Of a stretch of 64,000 nucleotides of DNA, positions 18,390 through 26,376 are shown one piece after another. The position numbers were made by a program, and so were the translations under genes. The DNA is from JAJDXW01 sp965223775. GTDB lineage: Bacteria; Pseudomonadota; Gammaproteobacteria; HK1. The first letter of the stretch is position 1. Every line of letters starts with the position of its first letter. The stretch lies in NCBI GenBank assembly GCA_965223775.1, contig OZ245021.1, positions 5,580,001 through 5,644,000 of the forward strand, in the 5' to 3' direction. The notes under the pieces are model-generated. The model was not told the DNA's origin, made no database searches, and worked only from the letters and a program-made list of their open reading frames with translations.

Positions 18390-20174
18390 TCAGCGTTTGG
18401 GCGGGTTGATGAGCTGGCGCACGGCGTCCTGGGGCCGCCGAGCGTAGTGCCGGTGGGCTTGGGGGAGGGAGTCGAAGCGCCCCTTGAGGCGAACGATGGA
18501 GATGGCGAGGTTCGTGAGGCAGGCGAGATTGCGCGGCAGGTGTCCGGTTCGCACCCGGCAACGGTCTTCGTCGTAGGAGACGTCGCGCACGTGGTGGAGT
18601 CGATTTTCGATGCTCCAATGCCCGCGCACCAGGGCCAGGACGACCTGCGAGGTGGCTTGGTCGGGGGGCACGGAGGTCAGGCCGTGTACGGTCTCGTGCT
18701 CGACCTTGCCGGTCTTGACGATGCGCCGCTCGCGCTCGATGCGAAAGGCGACCTGACGATGAGGCAGGGGGGCGCGGTCGCGGTGCTCGGTGAGGTCGAG
18801 CACCCGGCAGCTTCGCTTCTCGATTCGTCCGTGTCCGTTGTCCGAGGTGTGATGCTCGGTGGCGCGCACCTGGGGAAGCTCCCAATCGAGCCCAGCCAAC
18901 TCGGCGAGCAAGTTGGGGCAATTGTCCTTGACCGCGGTCATCACGTAGTGCGCGCCGCACTGCTCGACCAAGCACCGGGCGGTGTGGTGGTTGGTGTGCA
19001 TCGCGTCGAGGGTCACGACGCGGCCGGTGAGGTCGAGCCCGGTGACCAGGGTACGCACGGCCGGGATCTCGTTGCTCTTGTCCTGTACCGCCTCTTGTCC
19101 GAGGACGATTCCAGAGCGGTGCTCCGCAGCGGCGACGAGCAGGTGCTTGGCGCCCGGATTGTGCCGGGCGGCACCGCGGATGTACTTCCCGTCGATGGCG
19201 ACGGGGTCGGTGCGCGAGGCCTGCTGCGCGGCCCAGGTGCGCGCCGCGCGGTCGAGCACATCGGGGTCCAAGTTGGTGAGAACCTTGACGAACGCGGTCG
19301 TGGACGGGGCGGTGAAGCGCCCCAGACGGGGGCTGTAGAACGCCCGCAGGGCACGAAGCTGATGCTGGGTCAACGCTTGGGAGAACTCGCCGATTGCGGT
19401 CGCACCGTGGTATCCGGCAAGCTTCGCGGCGACCGCGATGGCCAGGATGGTGGCCAGCGGATAGCGCCGCCCGCGCGTGCTGCGGAAATCGGGCACACCA
19501 TGAAGACACTCCCACAGGCTTCGCAGTCGATGGGCGGTCCACGGTCGCGGGTCGCCTTCGCTTCGCCACTTTGGGGCATCGTCGAGGCGGCACAGTTGCT
19601 CGCGCGCGTCGCGGGCCAGCGGGTAGACCAGGACCTCCTTCGGTCTGCCGTGGGGGACCCAGGTCGCGGGCGTGCCGGGCTTGCGGGCAAAGCCGCGGGT
19701 GTGGCCCAGCGCCTGCCAGTTCGCCGCCCGGTAGCACGCGCCGGTGAAGCGGGCCGGATCGACGAAGGTTTCTGCGATCAGAATTGGATGGCCATGCATT
19801 GCGCGGAAGTCGCCCGAGAGCCGGCGAAGGCTCAGCCCCAGCACCCGCGAAGCGAGGTTCGCCGCGGCGCACTCGGGCAAGATGAGGAACCGCGCGTTGT
19901 TGGCGATGAGGTGAAGGCGGCGAAACTGCTGCTCGGGCAGCCACCCGATCCAGCGGTCGCGGGCCCGGAGCTTGAACGCACCGGCGTGCCAACCCACGAG
20001 CGCCAGCCAGTGCTCGCCCAGCACTGCGACGTGGCGCACACTTCGCCCGACCAAGCCCCGGAAGGGCAGATAGTGGTGCGCGCCCATCAGCGCATCCCAG
20101 CGGATCCTCTCGTCGGCGCCCACCGCGGGGCGGACCGTGACCTCGCGCAGCCGTCGGGAAATCAACTCGAGCAT
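18390..20174 (-). CDS. DruA (DUF4338) domain fused to ISAs1-family transposase
   Basis: The 594-residue protein has two parts. Residues 1 to about 165 match the DUF4338 family that includes DruA of the Druantia anti-phage system (WDALMGAHHYLPFRGLVG, VGWHAGAFKLRARDRWIGW, ANNARFLILPE). Residues from about 215 onward are an ISAs1-type DDE transposase: Asp328 in VAIDGKYIRG, Asp390 in VVTLDAMHTN and Glu523 in HWSIENRLHHVRD form the triad, and EAVQDKSNEIPAV is a family hallmark. All three catalytic positions are intact and the frame is uninterrupted, so it may be active. The fusion suggests that DUF4338 serves as an accessory or targeting domain of the transposase; a defence role is not implied. 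Confidence 0.85.
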   Translation of the reverse strand: MLELISRRLREVTVRPAVGADERIRWDALMGAHHYLPFRGLVGRSVRHVAVLGEHWLALVGWHAGAFKLRARDRWIGWLPEQQFRRLHLIANNARFLILPECAAANLASRVLGLSLRRLSGDFRAMHGHPILIAETFVDPARFTGACYRAANWQALGHTRGFARKPGTPATWVPHGRPKEVLVYPLARDAREQLCRLDDAPKWRSEGDPRPWTAHRLRSLWECLHGVPDFRSTRGRRYPLATILAIAVAAKLAGYHGATAIGEFSQALTQHQLRALRAFYSPRLGRFTAPSTTAFVKVLTNLDPDVLDRAARTWAAQQASRTDPVAIDGKYIRGAARHNPGAKHLLVAAAEHRSGIVLGQEAVQDKSNEIPAVRTLVTGLDLTGRVVTLDAMHTNHHTARCLVEQCGAHYVMTAVKDNCPNLLAELAGLDWELPQVRATEHHTSDNGHGRIEKRSCRVLDLTEHRDRAPLPHRQVAFRIERERRIVKTGKVEHETVHGLTSVPPDQATSQVVLALVRGHWSIENRLHHVRDVSYDEDRCRVRTGHLPRNLACLTNLAISIVRLKGRFDSLPQAHRHYARRPQDAVRQLINPPKR

Positions 20175-20262
20175 CGTCTTCGCCGGGGTCGATGGGCCTG
20201 TGCCCCACTATGGCGCCCTCGACGCCATTTGTCCAGAGACCCAGTTTCGCCTGTCGCATCAA

Positions 20263-20598
20263 TCAGCTACCAGCCAGGAAAAATTGGCCCTGGTCGTATC
20301 CATCGAGCAGGAAGTTGAGCTGCACCCCGCTCAGGCTCACCACGGCGTCGCCGCGGCGCGGCCAGGCAAAGCGCGCCCGCTCGAGGCGCTTGTGCCACAT
20401 TACGAACCCGCACCGCTCCCAGTACAGGATCCGGCACTGGGTCCGGCGCCGGTTGGTGAACGCGAACAACTGCGCCGAGAACGGGTCCATCGAGAGCTGG
20501 TCCTGCACCAGCGTCGCCAGACCCGTGATCTGCTTGCGAAAGTTCACCGGCTCGACGCACAGCCAGACCTCAATGCCGTGGTGAGCGGGGCGGATCAT
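20263..20598 (-). CDS. tnpB: IS66-family accessory protein TnpB
   Basis: A protein of about 111 residues of the IS66 Orf2/TnpB family. The core VWLCVEPVNFRKQITGLATL, LFAFTNRRRTQCRILYWERCGFVMW and FAWPRRGD are diagnostic. The C-terminus (LLDGYDQGQFFLAGS) runs a few residues past the usual family end. The start at ATG 20598 overlaps the stop of tnpA, which suggests coupled translation. In IS66 elements TnpB is required with TnpA and TnpC for transposition, although its biochemical role is unsettled. Here no intact TnpC exists. Confidence 0.88.
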   Translation of the reverse strand: MIRPAHHGIEVWLCVEPVNFRKQITGLATLVQDQLSMDPFSAQLFAFTNRRRTQCRILYWERCGFVMWHKRLERARFAWPRRGDAVVSLSGVQLNFLLDGYDQGQFFLAGS

Positions 20599-20945
20599 CG
20601 CAGCCGTCTCGCGCTTTCGAGCACTGCGGTGCACATCGCGCGTTCAATATGTTCGGGGATCTCGACGACGACGCCGTTGGGCAGAAGCACTCGACACGCT
20701 GGCGCAGGGGGCGCGACGCGCACCGGCACGAACGGAGGGGCGGCTTCGTTGGACTCGCTCAACAACCCCCGGCGCTCGAGCCTGCGACGGGCCCGGTACA
20801 GCGAACTCGACGACAGGCCGCTCGCCTCGACGTAGGCTCGCAGCGAGGTGCCCTGCGCCTGCCAGGCGCGAAGATGGTCGAGCCAGAACTGCTGGCGCGC
20901 GCTCCTCGCGCGCGGAACCTGTGAATTGGGATACGTCCCGGCCAT
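20595..20945 (-). CDS. tnpA: IS66-family TnpA (helix-turn-helix)
   Basis: About 116 residues from ATG 20945. The N-terminal half has the helix-turn-helix pattern of IS66 TnpA (RQQFWLDHLRAWQAQGTSLR, then AYVEASGLSSSSLYRARRRL). The C-terminal half ends with VVVEIPEHIERAM, similar to the family tail that precedes TnpB. An upstream ATG at 20987 would add 14 residues. It is the first gene of the unit and probably binds the element's end. Confidence 0.8.
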   Translation of the reverse strand: MAGTYPNSQVPRARSARQQFWLDHLRAWQAQGTSLRAYVEASGLSSSSLYRARRRLERRGLLSESNEAAPPFVPVRVAPPAPACRVLLPNGVVVEIPEHIERAMCTAVLESARRLR

Positions 20946-20986
20946 GGCCTGCCCCTCCAACGGTCGATGAACCATCAACCGTGGCA

Positions 20987-21430
20987 CGGCCGGTCTATCG
21001 GTGGAAGGACGTACTTCGTGATTCGCTTACGAAGAGACTGAACGAGAGCGAGTACAAGACCGTACAGAAACGCTACCGCACCATCCTCACCCAGGGCGAG
21101 CGCGAGCTTCCGCCAATCCCCCTGCGTCAAAAGGGTCAGCGCGGCCGGGTCGCCAAGTCCGACGCCCACAATCTGTGGGAGTGGATGAAGAAGTACGAGA
21201 ACGCCGTATCGCTGTTCACTAGAAATCCCGACGTCGCATTCACCAATCGCGCGGCGCTCGACCTGCGAATGAGCAAGGTCAAGCAGAAAGTCTCCGGATG
21301 CTTCCCCACCCCCCAATACGCAGAAGCCTATTGCCGAGTCTCCAGCTATCTCCAGTCCATGGCGAACCAGGGATACAATCCCCTGGTGGCCATTCAGATC
21401 GCCCTCGCCGCGCGTGCCGTCGATAACTGA
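20987..21430 (+). pseudogene. tnpC: C-terminal remnant of IS66 transposase TnpC
   Basis: This plus-strand frame matches the last 145 or so residues of IS66 TnpC, including KRYRTILTQGERELPPIPLR, VSGCFPTPQYAEAYCRVSSY and GYNPLVAIQIALA. The catalytic-glutamate segment, normally FTNNRAERDLRM, reads FTNRAALDLRM: one residue is missing and the glutamate is lost, so it would be inactive even if complete. The 5' part is absent, replaced by the oppositely oriented tnpA. It is the trace of an older IS66 copy split by the present transposon. Confidence 0.8.
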
Positions 21431-21468
21431 CCCGAGTAGTTACGCCTAGAGTCTGCCCAAGTGAATGG

Positions 21469-22494
21469 TCAACAACGCACGTCACCGAAACAAACCGGAA
21501 CTTCCCCTAGTACTCTTGCAACCTTGCACGCGAAATTCTCCGCTGCATCGTGTCTTCTAGCAAGTTCAGAGCCCCTCTTTTCTAGCCGACTGACCAAATC
21601 TGTTCCTATTTTCGCGAAGGTCGAACGGCGATATTTGTTTGACAATAGATCATCATGAACTGAACTCCCAATATTACGAAATTCTTCTTCGATAAACGCT
21701 TCATTTTCTTCTCTCACCGTTCGAACGACACGACAAGCCTTGGTCAATTCACCTCGCAGAATAGTAAGTCCTGTTCTTAACACTTCTGCGCTGGGTTCAA
21801 TGAACGGATCAGCAGCGCCACATGCTTTCGAATATATCGCAGGCAGGTAACGAAATCGTGGGACTGAAACAACGGTTACAAATCCACTCACGTCGTTGAT
21901 GACCTGTTCGTGAATTACCGGACTACCCATGTAAAAAACGGGAAGGCCATTCTTGAACACACGAACTGGCTCAGTTTGTACAGGCTCCTGACCATCTTTG
22001 TATGATACCAATACGCCATACAGGCTTGCCAGACGTCTATCCACTTCCGAGTGAGTCGCAAGAACCTTCGCCACGCTTCGGCACAACGGACCTGCTCTTT
22101 CGCTTGCACCTGCCAATACTTCTCCCTTGATGGCGGCTTCCCACATTGACTTGTGGAAAGCATCAAACTTGTCGATTTTCGTGGTCCAAAAAATCTCGAA
22201 TTCTTCCCAATGCATCTTATCTTCCGTCTGTTGGATGCGACTGGGTAGTTCTTTGACTATGTCCTCGTACACCTTGATATACTGAGGTTCATCTTCTATA
22301 ATCCTTTTCGCCATTTCTGAAAAAATATCTTGTTTTTTTCGGTTGTCATGCATAGGGTCGACGATGAACTGCCATATACCAATTATAGCTGCTACAAGTC
22401 CGAGGCCACTGATCACGTACTTCCACGGGACTCGGCCAACAATCGCCGGTTTCGCGCCCATTTCTGGCTCCTTTGGTCTTTCTGCAACCGTCAT
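21469..22494 (-). CDS. AT-rich single-span membrane protein of unknown function
   Basis: The 341-residue protein has one clear membrane segment near the N-terminus (VISGLGLVAAIIGIWQFIV, about residues 28-46) and no cleavable signal, so it is probably anchored with the bulk in the cytoplasm or periplasm. The remainder is charged and helical with no motif I recognise. An internal start at ATG 22461 would shorten it by 11 residues. The gene is AT-richer than the neighbouring transposon and lies between an IS66 remnant and an IS5 remnant, a typical place for imported cargo. Function unknown. Confidence 0.6.
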   Translation of the reverse strand: MTVAERPKEPEMGAKPAIVGRVPWKYVISGLGLVAAIIGIWQFIVDPMHDNRKKQDIFSEMAKRIIEDEPQYIKVYEDIVKELPSRIQQTEDKMHWEEFEIFWTTKIDKFDAFHKSMWEAAIKGEVLAGASERAGPLCRSVAKVLATHSEVDRRLASLYGVLVSYKDGQEPVQTEPVRVFKNGLPVFYMGSPVIHEQVINDVSGFVTVVSVPRFRYLPAIYSKACGAADPFIEPSAEVLRTGLTILRGELTKACRVVRTVREENEAFIEEEFRNIGSSVHDDLLSNKYRRSTFAKIGTDLVSRLEKRGSELARRHDAAENFACKVARVLGEVPVCFGDVRC

Positions 22495-22651
22495 CGGTAA
22501 CCTCAGCTACGTATTGAATGTCGGCATAGGGGGACCGGAGGTCCTTCACCACGCTCCCATGCTGTTGCGGTAGCGACGGGTCCCGAATCAGTTTCGCGCG
22601 CCTTTTGTTGGTGCAATTGACCTGCCTTCACCGAGTAATCCACTTGGAATG

Positions 22652-22813
22652 TTAGTTTCCGTGGATGCATTTGATCAAGGTGAATGCCACGGCGAGTGCG
22701 AGGAAGGAGCTAAAGTTGGTGGCGGTCTGTTCGGATCGCGGCGCGGTGCGTTTGAAGGGCTTGAGCTATCCGAAGGCGTGTGCGATACGCGTTCGTCCCG
22801 GTGTGCGTTCTCT
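22652..22813 (-). pseudogene. IS5-family transposase C-terminal remnant
   Basis: Read on the minus strand with one stop codon, the sequence gives ERTPGRTRIAHAFG, stop, then LKPFKRTAPRSEQTATNFSS and FLALAVAFTLIKCIHGN followed by a stop at 22652. This is the typical end of IS5-group transposases (RTFGRLKxFRRIA...ESFxSFxxLAxxxILIK). The upstream part of the gene is not recognisable. Confidence 0.6.
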
Positions 22814-23062
22814 CGGGTGGTGCTAGCTGACCGTCATTCGAGCCCCGCGTGTGCGCGGCGGACCGTGTGACCCGTCAGTTCGTAAGGTTCCCTTGAGGGT
22901 TCGGCGGGCCGGCCGCGCCCGAGACCATGGCGCGACGTCCGTCGATGGTCCGACGATGGAGATCAGTGTGTGCTCGGGCGCGCGGGGCTCGCGTTCGACC
23001 GAATCCGGTGGTCGTGTTAAATCGGTGGGCTTGTGGGACGGATAGCCCGAGTTGGCGGTGGT

Positions 23063-23290
23063 TGCACGAAGCGTTGGGCCTCGTTCGGTCCGGTGCCGTA
23101 AGCGACCAGGGAACGGGTCCGGTATCAGGGGTGCGCATCCGAGTGCGTCGTTGTCGCAGAGGAAAATTCGCATCAGACCGTATAGGGATCCCGCGCGCGG
23201 GACGTTTCATTCTGCGCGCGTGACTGCGCAGGTGCTCGCACGTGTGACCAATCGCAGATTCCCGGACATCTCCTCTCTTCCACAAACGTC
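23063..23290. repeat. dispersed repeat, copy 1, on the 3' side of an HU-like gene
   Basis: This stretch is homologous to 28599-28828 and, more weakly, 43770-43983. Shared blocks include gtcgcag-gaaaa, a GC-rich cgcgcgcg block and tgactgcgca-gtg-t-gcac-gtgac. In all three places the repeat lies 3' of a minus-strand HU-like gene, a few hundred bases from its stop. It does not encode a convincing protein. Confidence 0.6.
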
Positions 23291-23521
23291 ATACAAGCGG
23301 AATGTCCCTGCAGCAGTCGAGGTTCAAATGCCGGCAGGGGCGAGGTGATCGCGAGGGTGCGGTGACGGTGGGACCGGCTGCGGCGATGGTGCGGGCGAAG
23401 GCGCGAAGGCGGCGACGGATCGGCGCCCTCGTGTCGCTGCGGGCGTATCGCGAATGTGCGCGCCCGCCGGGGCAGCGGTTCGCGGCCGGGAGGGGGCCGG
23501 TGAACCGGGGGGCTCGCCATG

Positions 23522-23797
23522 CTATCGGTCGATCCTGTCGCGAAGGGTCTTGCCGGGCTTGAACGCCGGCACGGTGCGGGCAGGGATGGAAACTGCTTCC
23601 CCGGTGCGGGGACTTCTTCCCAGACGCGCCGCGCGGTGGCGAGTAGTGAACTTGCCGAAGCCTGGGATGCTGACGGCCTCGCCCCTTTGGAGTGCGTCGG
23701 CGATGGCCGATACGACGGCGTCGACCGCGGTGGCGGCATCGGCCCTCGACAATGACGAGCGGGCGGCGATGCGCGCACAGAGCTCCGTGCGGTTCAC
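23522..23797 (-). CDS. HU/IHF-like DNA-binding protein
   Basis: From GTG 23797 the product has 91 residues, the normal size of HU. It aligns along its whole length: N-terminal helices VNRTELCARIAARSSLSRAD, the GEAVSIPGFGKFTTRHRAAR strand region, the DNA-contacting arm RLGRSPRTGEAVSIPARTVP and the end FKPGKTLRDRI. HU proteins bend DNA and help recombination and partition. A longer frame starting at ATG 23887 adds 30 residues not found in the family. It is the only uninterrupted member of four HU-like sequences in the window. Confidence 0.8.
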   Translation of the reverse strand: MNRTELCARIAARSSLSRADAATAVDAVVSAIADALQRGEAVSIPGFGKFTTRHRAARLGRSPRTGEAVSIPARTVPAFKPGKTLRDRIDR

Positions 23798-24009
23798 GGC
23801 TTCTCTCCGGTGTGCGTTCGAGCGGCGATGTTCAACGATGCTCGTGGTCTTGTCGAGGGGGCGCGGCGAGGGGTCGTCGTCCGGCATGGCCCGGTCGAGG
23901 ACATCGACGATGCGCTCGAATGCGTCCGGTTTGCTCCCAGCACGTTCGCGCCTCAGGTGACCGCCTTCGGATGCCGCACTTCCCTCTGCCTTCTCTTCAT
24001 ATCTCGTTG

Positions 24010-24418
24010 TCAGGCGGTTGCGTCACCGAGCGCGTAGACCGCCACCGGGGCGGTCTGGCCACGGATCCGGACCTCTCCCACGGGCCGGATGTCGAACCCC
24101 GCCACCTGCGCCACGGTCGCCTCCGAGACCGGAATACGCGAGCCAAGCTCCTGGTTGAGCGCTTCGAGCCGCCCCGCGAGATTGACCGCGTCGCCGTGTA
24201 CGGTGTAGCTCGGTCGTCGGTGCGCGCTGCATCTCGATCGCAGCGCGCAGAGCATTGGCGCTATGGACCGGGTACGGCACCGACACGCTGAACACCGCGG
24301 GGATTGCATCGCCCTGAAACTGGGTGACGACCGCGCGGTTGCGTTCGAGGATCGCATATCGGGGCCGGAGGCCGACTACTAGAAACGCGAACAGCGAGAG
24401 TTGACGAGTCGATATCAA
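24010..24418 (-). pseudogene. class III adenylate/guanylate cyclase remnant
   Basis: Two overlapping frames on the minus strand give consecutive parts of a cyclase catalytic domain. The upstream frame reads RAVVTQFQGDAIPAVFSV and ANALRAAIEMQRA; after a frame change the downstream frame reads YTVHGDAVNLAGRLEALNQE and ends with GQTAPVAVYALGD. These match the second half of class III cyclases (the GD metal site and the VNLAxRLE region). The first half of the domain and everything before it are missing, so it is a truncated and frameshifted remnant. Confidence 0.75.
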
Positions 24419-24510
24419 CGAACGCCGACGGCGTCATGGCGATTGCGTTCGCCTGTGACGTCGGCGCCGAGGCGGCGGATGAGTTCCACGCGGTTCATTC
24501 CGAATGCCAT
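24415..24510 (-). pseudogene. ssb: possible stub of a single-strand DNA-binding protein
   Basis: The 31-codon frame starts MAFGMNRVELIRRLGADVTG, resembling the first strand of SSB proteins (xxNRVxLIGRLGADxE). Homology stops after about 20 residues and the frame ends at 24415, where the cyclase remnant begins. It may be a truncated ssb, but the match is short. Confidence 0.4.
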
Positions 24511-24614
24511 TGCGGTTCTCCTTCGGGTCTGGATGATGACGATGGGTTGGCGGACGTGCGGGGGCCAGGCATCTCTCTCCCCGACCCCCTCGTTCACCCT
24601 TCTCTCGCTACCCT

Positions 24615-25148
24615 CTACCTTCCGTCCGCCGGGGCTTCGCGGTCGGGGCAGCGCCGGGGCCTGGTCGTCGGCCAGCGCGTCGCGGATGGAACGACATCGA
24701 GACCGAGTTCTGCGATGAGGCCGTCGCCGGCCGGGGTCACGAGGTCGTGGTCGGTGTCGAAGTCGAACATGGTCGGGTCTCCCGTACCGCGCCCGGTGCC
24801 GAGGAAGACCGCCTCCCTCTCCTTTATCGGGCACTCGCCCTGCGCGCGCGCCGCTCTGGCTCGAACGGCGGAGACAGGGGGACGGGTCGGCGTGGACGGC
24901 CGTGCGCCGGAACACCGCGGCGATGCGAAGCGCGATGCCCGCAAGGCGCGGCAGCGACCGGGCGCGGAGCGGGCCGGCTTGCGCCGACCCTTCTTCGCCG
25001 CGGGCTCCTCGCCGGCCACGCGGCGGATGTCGCCGTCCGCCATGGCCTGGAACCTCTCCACGACGTAGCGCTTGTCCTCGAGGCCGCGGACCCCCATGTG
25101 GGTGAGAAAGGTGCGCGAGATGCCGGGAAGCGTGATTGCTGCATGCAT
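24615..25148 (-). CDS. hypothetical protein, possibly degraded
   Basis: From ATG 25148, which has a good ribosome-binding site (agggagaacgg), the frame gives about 177 residues. The N-terminal part (MHAAITLPGISRTFLTHMGV, then YVVERFQAMADGDIRRVAGE) and the C-terminal part (MFDFDTDHDLVTPAGDGLIA) look like real protein. The middle is Arg/Pro/Ser-rich and looks like out-of-frame sequence, so one or two frameshifts may be present. I do not recognise a family. It lies just upstream of the SSB-like stub on the same strand, which could mean a DNA-replication or recombination context. Confidence 0.35.
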   Translation of the reverse strand: MHAAITLPGISRTFLTHMGVRGLEDKRYVVERFQAMADGDIRRVAGEEPAAKKGRRKPARSAPGRCRALRASRFASPRCSGARPSTPTRPPVSAVRARAARAQGECPIKEREAVFLGTGRGTGDPTMFDFDTDHDLVTPAGDGLIAELGLDVVPSATRWPTTRPRRCPDREAPADGR

Positions 25149-25340
25149 GGTGCCGTTCTCCCTGGTGCCGGTGGTCGGAAACGGCGGCGACGCCCTCCCG
25201 GACGCCGACCTACCGTCCCCGCTCACGACCAACCTCTCCTCTCGGCGGCGAGGCGCGTGGAGAGGGACAGGAACGCAGGTTGGGGTGCTACGTGGGCTGC
25301 GTTAGTCTCTGAATTGGTTGCGTGTTTAGGAGTGATGGTG

Positions 25341-26237
25341 ATGGCTCAAGAGCGGAAGCCCAACCCGGCGGACTTAGTTTTCGCGAACGCACTCGACTTC
25401 CTGAATACGGGTCTTCGAATCCTGTTCGCGGATGAAGCGACCCCTCGGGATGCGAAGGTGGGCGTTGTTTCGATCCAGACAGCGATCGAGCTGCTGCTGA
25501 AGTACCGATTGGTAAAGGAGAGTGGGTTCAGTTCGATCGTGAATGGATCGGTACCAAAAGGCGACCTCGTTGCCGCAGCGACCTCGGGACGGCTCCGGAC
25601 GATTGGCTATAGCCAAGGCCTCAAGGAAATTCGGCAGCAAGAAGGCTTCAGTAAGACAGAGCGGGAGTTGTTCCTGAGGGCTCAAAATCTACGGAACGCG
25701 CTCGTTCATTTCACCGCAGAGGTGGATGTCGATGAGGTGAGAAAGGAACTCGCGTGGGTCCTCATTGGGGCATTGGCAATATTCGCGGCGGGCGAGGAAA
25801 GAGAGCAAGGCGAGTTTCAAACCCATGCCCGGTTTCTCGACCTGGACGTTTTCGAACGCCTGACAAACTTCGCGCCTTATCGGGCTCAATCTGTCCGGTC
25901 CGCCAGCGAAAGCCTTGATGGCGAGAAGGAGTACCGCTGTTGGGGGTGCGGGGTTGAGGCCCTCAGCGCACGGCTCTCCGAAAACTATTTCTGCCACTGT
26001 TGCGGCTTGACCGTCGTCATGGACGCGGCGGCGTTCGTCAGTTGTGCCCTATGCGGAGAGGCGGAGAGCGTCTGCTACGACCCGCTCAACGAAACGCGTG
26101 GTGTCTATCGAGGCAAGTGCCTAATTTGCGAGACGTTCGTCGGAGTGGTGGTGTGCGAGGAGTGCGGAGTGGTTCGCTCGCAAGCGGAAGGGCTACCGGC
26201 GCTGGAATGTCCCGTGTGTGTAGATTTGGGGCTATAG
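25341..26237 (+). CDS. HEPN-like protein with C-terminal zinc-finger array
   Basis: About 298 residues from ATG 25341 (ribosome-binding site taggag). The N-terminal half is helical and contains IQTAIELLLKYRLVKESG and, near residues 118-123, LRNALVHF, which fits the R-x4-H motif of HEPN ribonucleases. The C-terminal third is rich in paired cysteines: CWGCG, CHCC, CALCG, CLIC, CEEC and CPVC (residues 200-293), enough for three or more zinc ribbons. There is no signal peptide. HEPN proteins often act in toxin-antitoxin and abortive-infection systems; the zinc array could bind nucleic acid. No obvious antitoxin gene adjoins it. The HEPN call rests on this short motif and the helical context. Confidence 0.55.
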   Translation: MAQERKPNPADLVFANALDFLNTGLRILFADEATPRDAKVGVVSIQTAIELLLKYRLVKESGFSSIVNGSVPKGDLVAAATSGRLRTIGYSQGLKEIRQQEGFSKTERELFLRAQNLRNALVHFTAEVDVDEVRKELAWVLIGALAIFAAGEEREQGEFQTHARFLDLDVFERLTNFAPYRAQSVRSASESLDGEKEYRCWGCGVEALSARLSENYFCHCCGLTVVMDAAAFVSCALCGEAESVCYDPLNETRGVYRGKCLICETFVGVVVCEECGVVRSQAEGLPALECPVCVDLGL

Positions 26238-26376
26238 AAGGGTAGATCGTTCACGCTGAAGACAACTGACGCGGCTGTTATCGTTCAGCCGAGGAACGGA
26301 ACGGCATATAGACGATTAGGACGCTTCGGGACCGGTGAAGTGGGTGAAGGCGGCAGGCCAGCGTCTCCGGCAGGCA

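Larger units (their letters stand above)
18390..20945 (-). mobile_element. transposon unit: tnpA-tnpB plus DruA-ISAs1 fusion transposase
   Basis: Three codirectional genes form one unit: an IS66-type TnpA (20595-20945), an IS66-type TnpB (20263-20598, overlapping by 4 bases) and, 88 bases further, a 594-residue protein joining a DruA (DUF4338) domain to an ISAs1 transposase. Canonical IS66 elements have TnpC in the third place. The unit has split an older, oppositely oriented IS66 tnpC whose 3' part remains at 20987-21430. Terminal inverted repeats and target duplication could not be fixed by eye, so the boundaries given are those of the genes only. Confidence 0.6.

Noticed and set aside
18291..20318. 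Plus-strand open frame of 675 codons
   Set aside because: Antisense to the DruA-ISAs1 gene, which has clear domains and catalytic residues.
23063..23290. Dispersed repeat as a small protein gene
   Set aside because: Minus-strand translations of copies 1 and 2 look alike, but starts, ends and copy 3 do not agree; nucleotide-level repetition explains it.
23315..23345. tRNA-like T-loop sequence (gaggttcaaatgcc)
   Set aside because: No matching acceptor stem, anticodon arm or D arm could be found around it.
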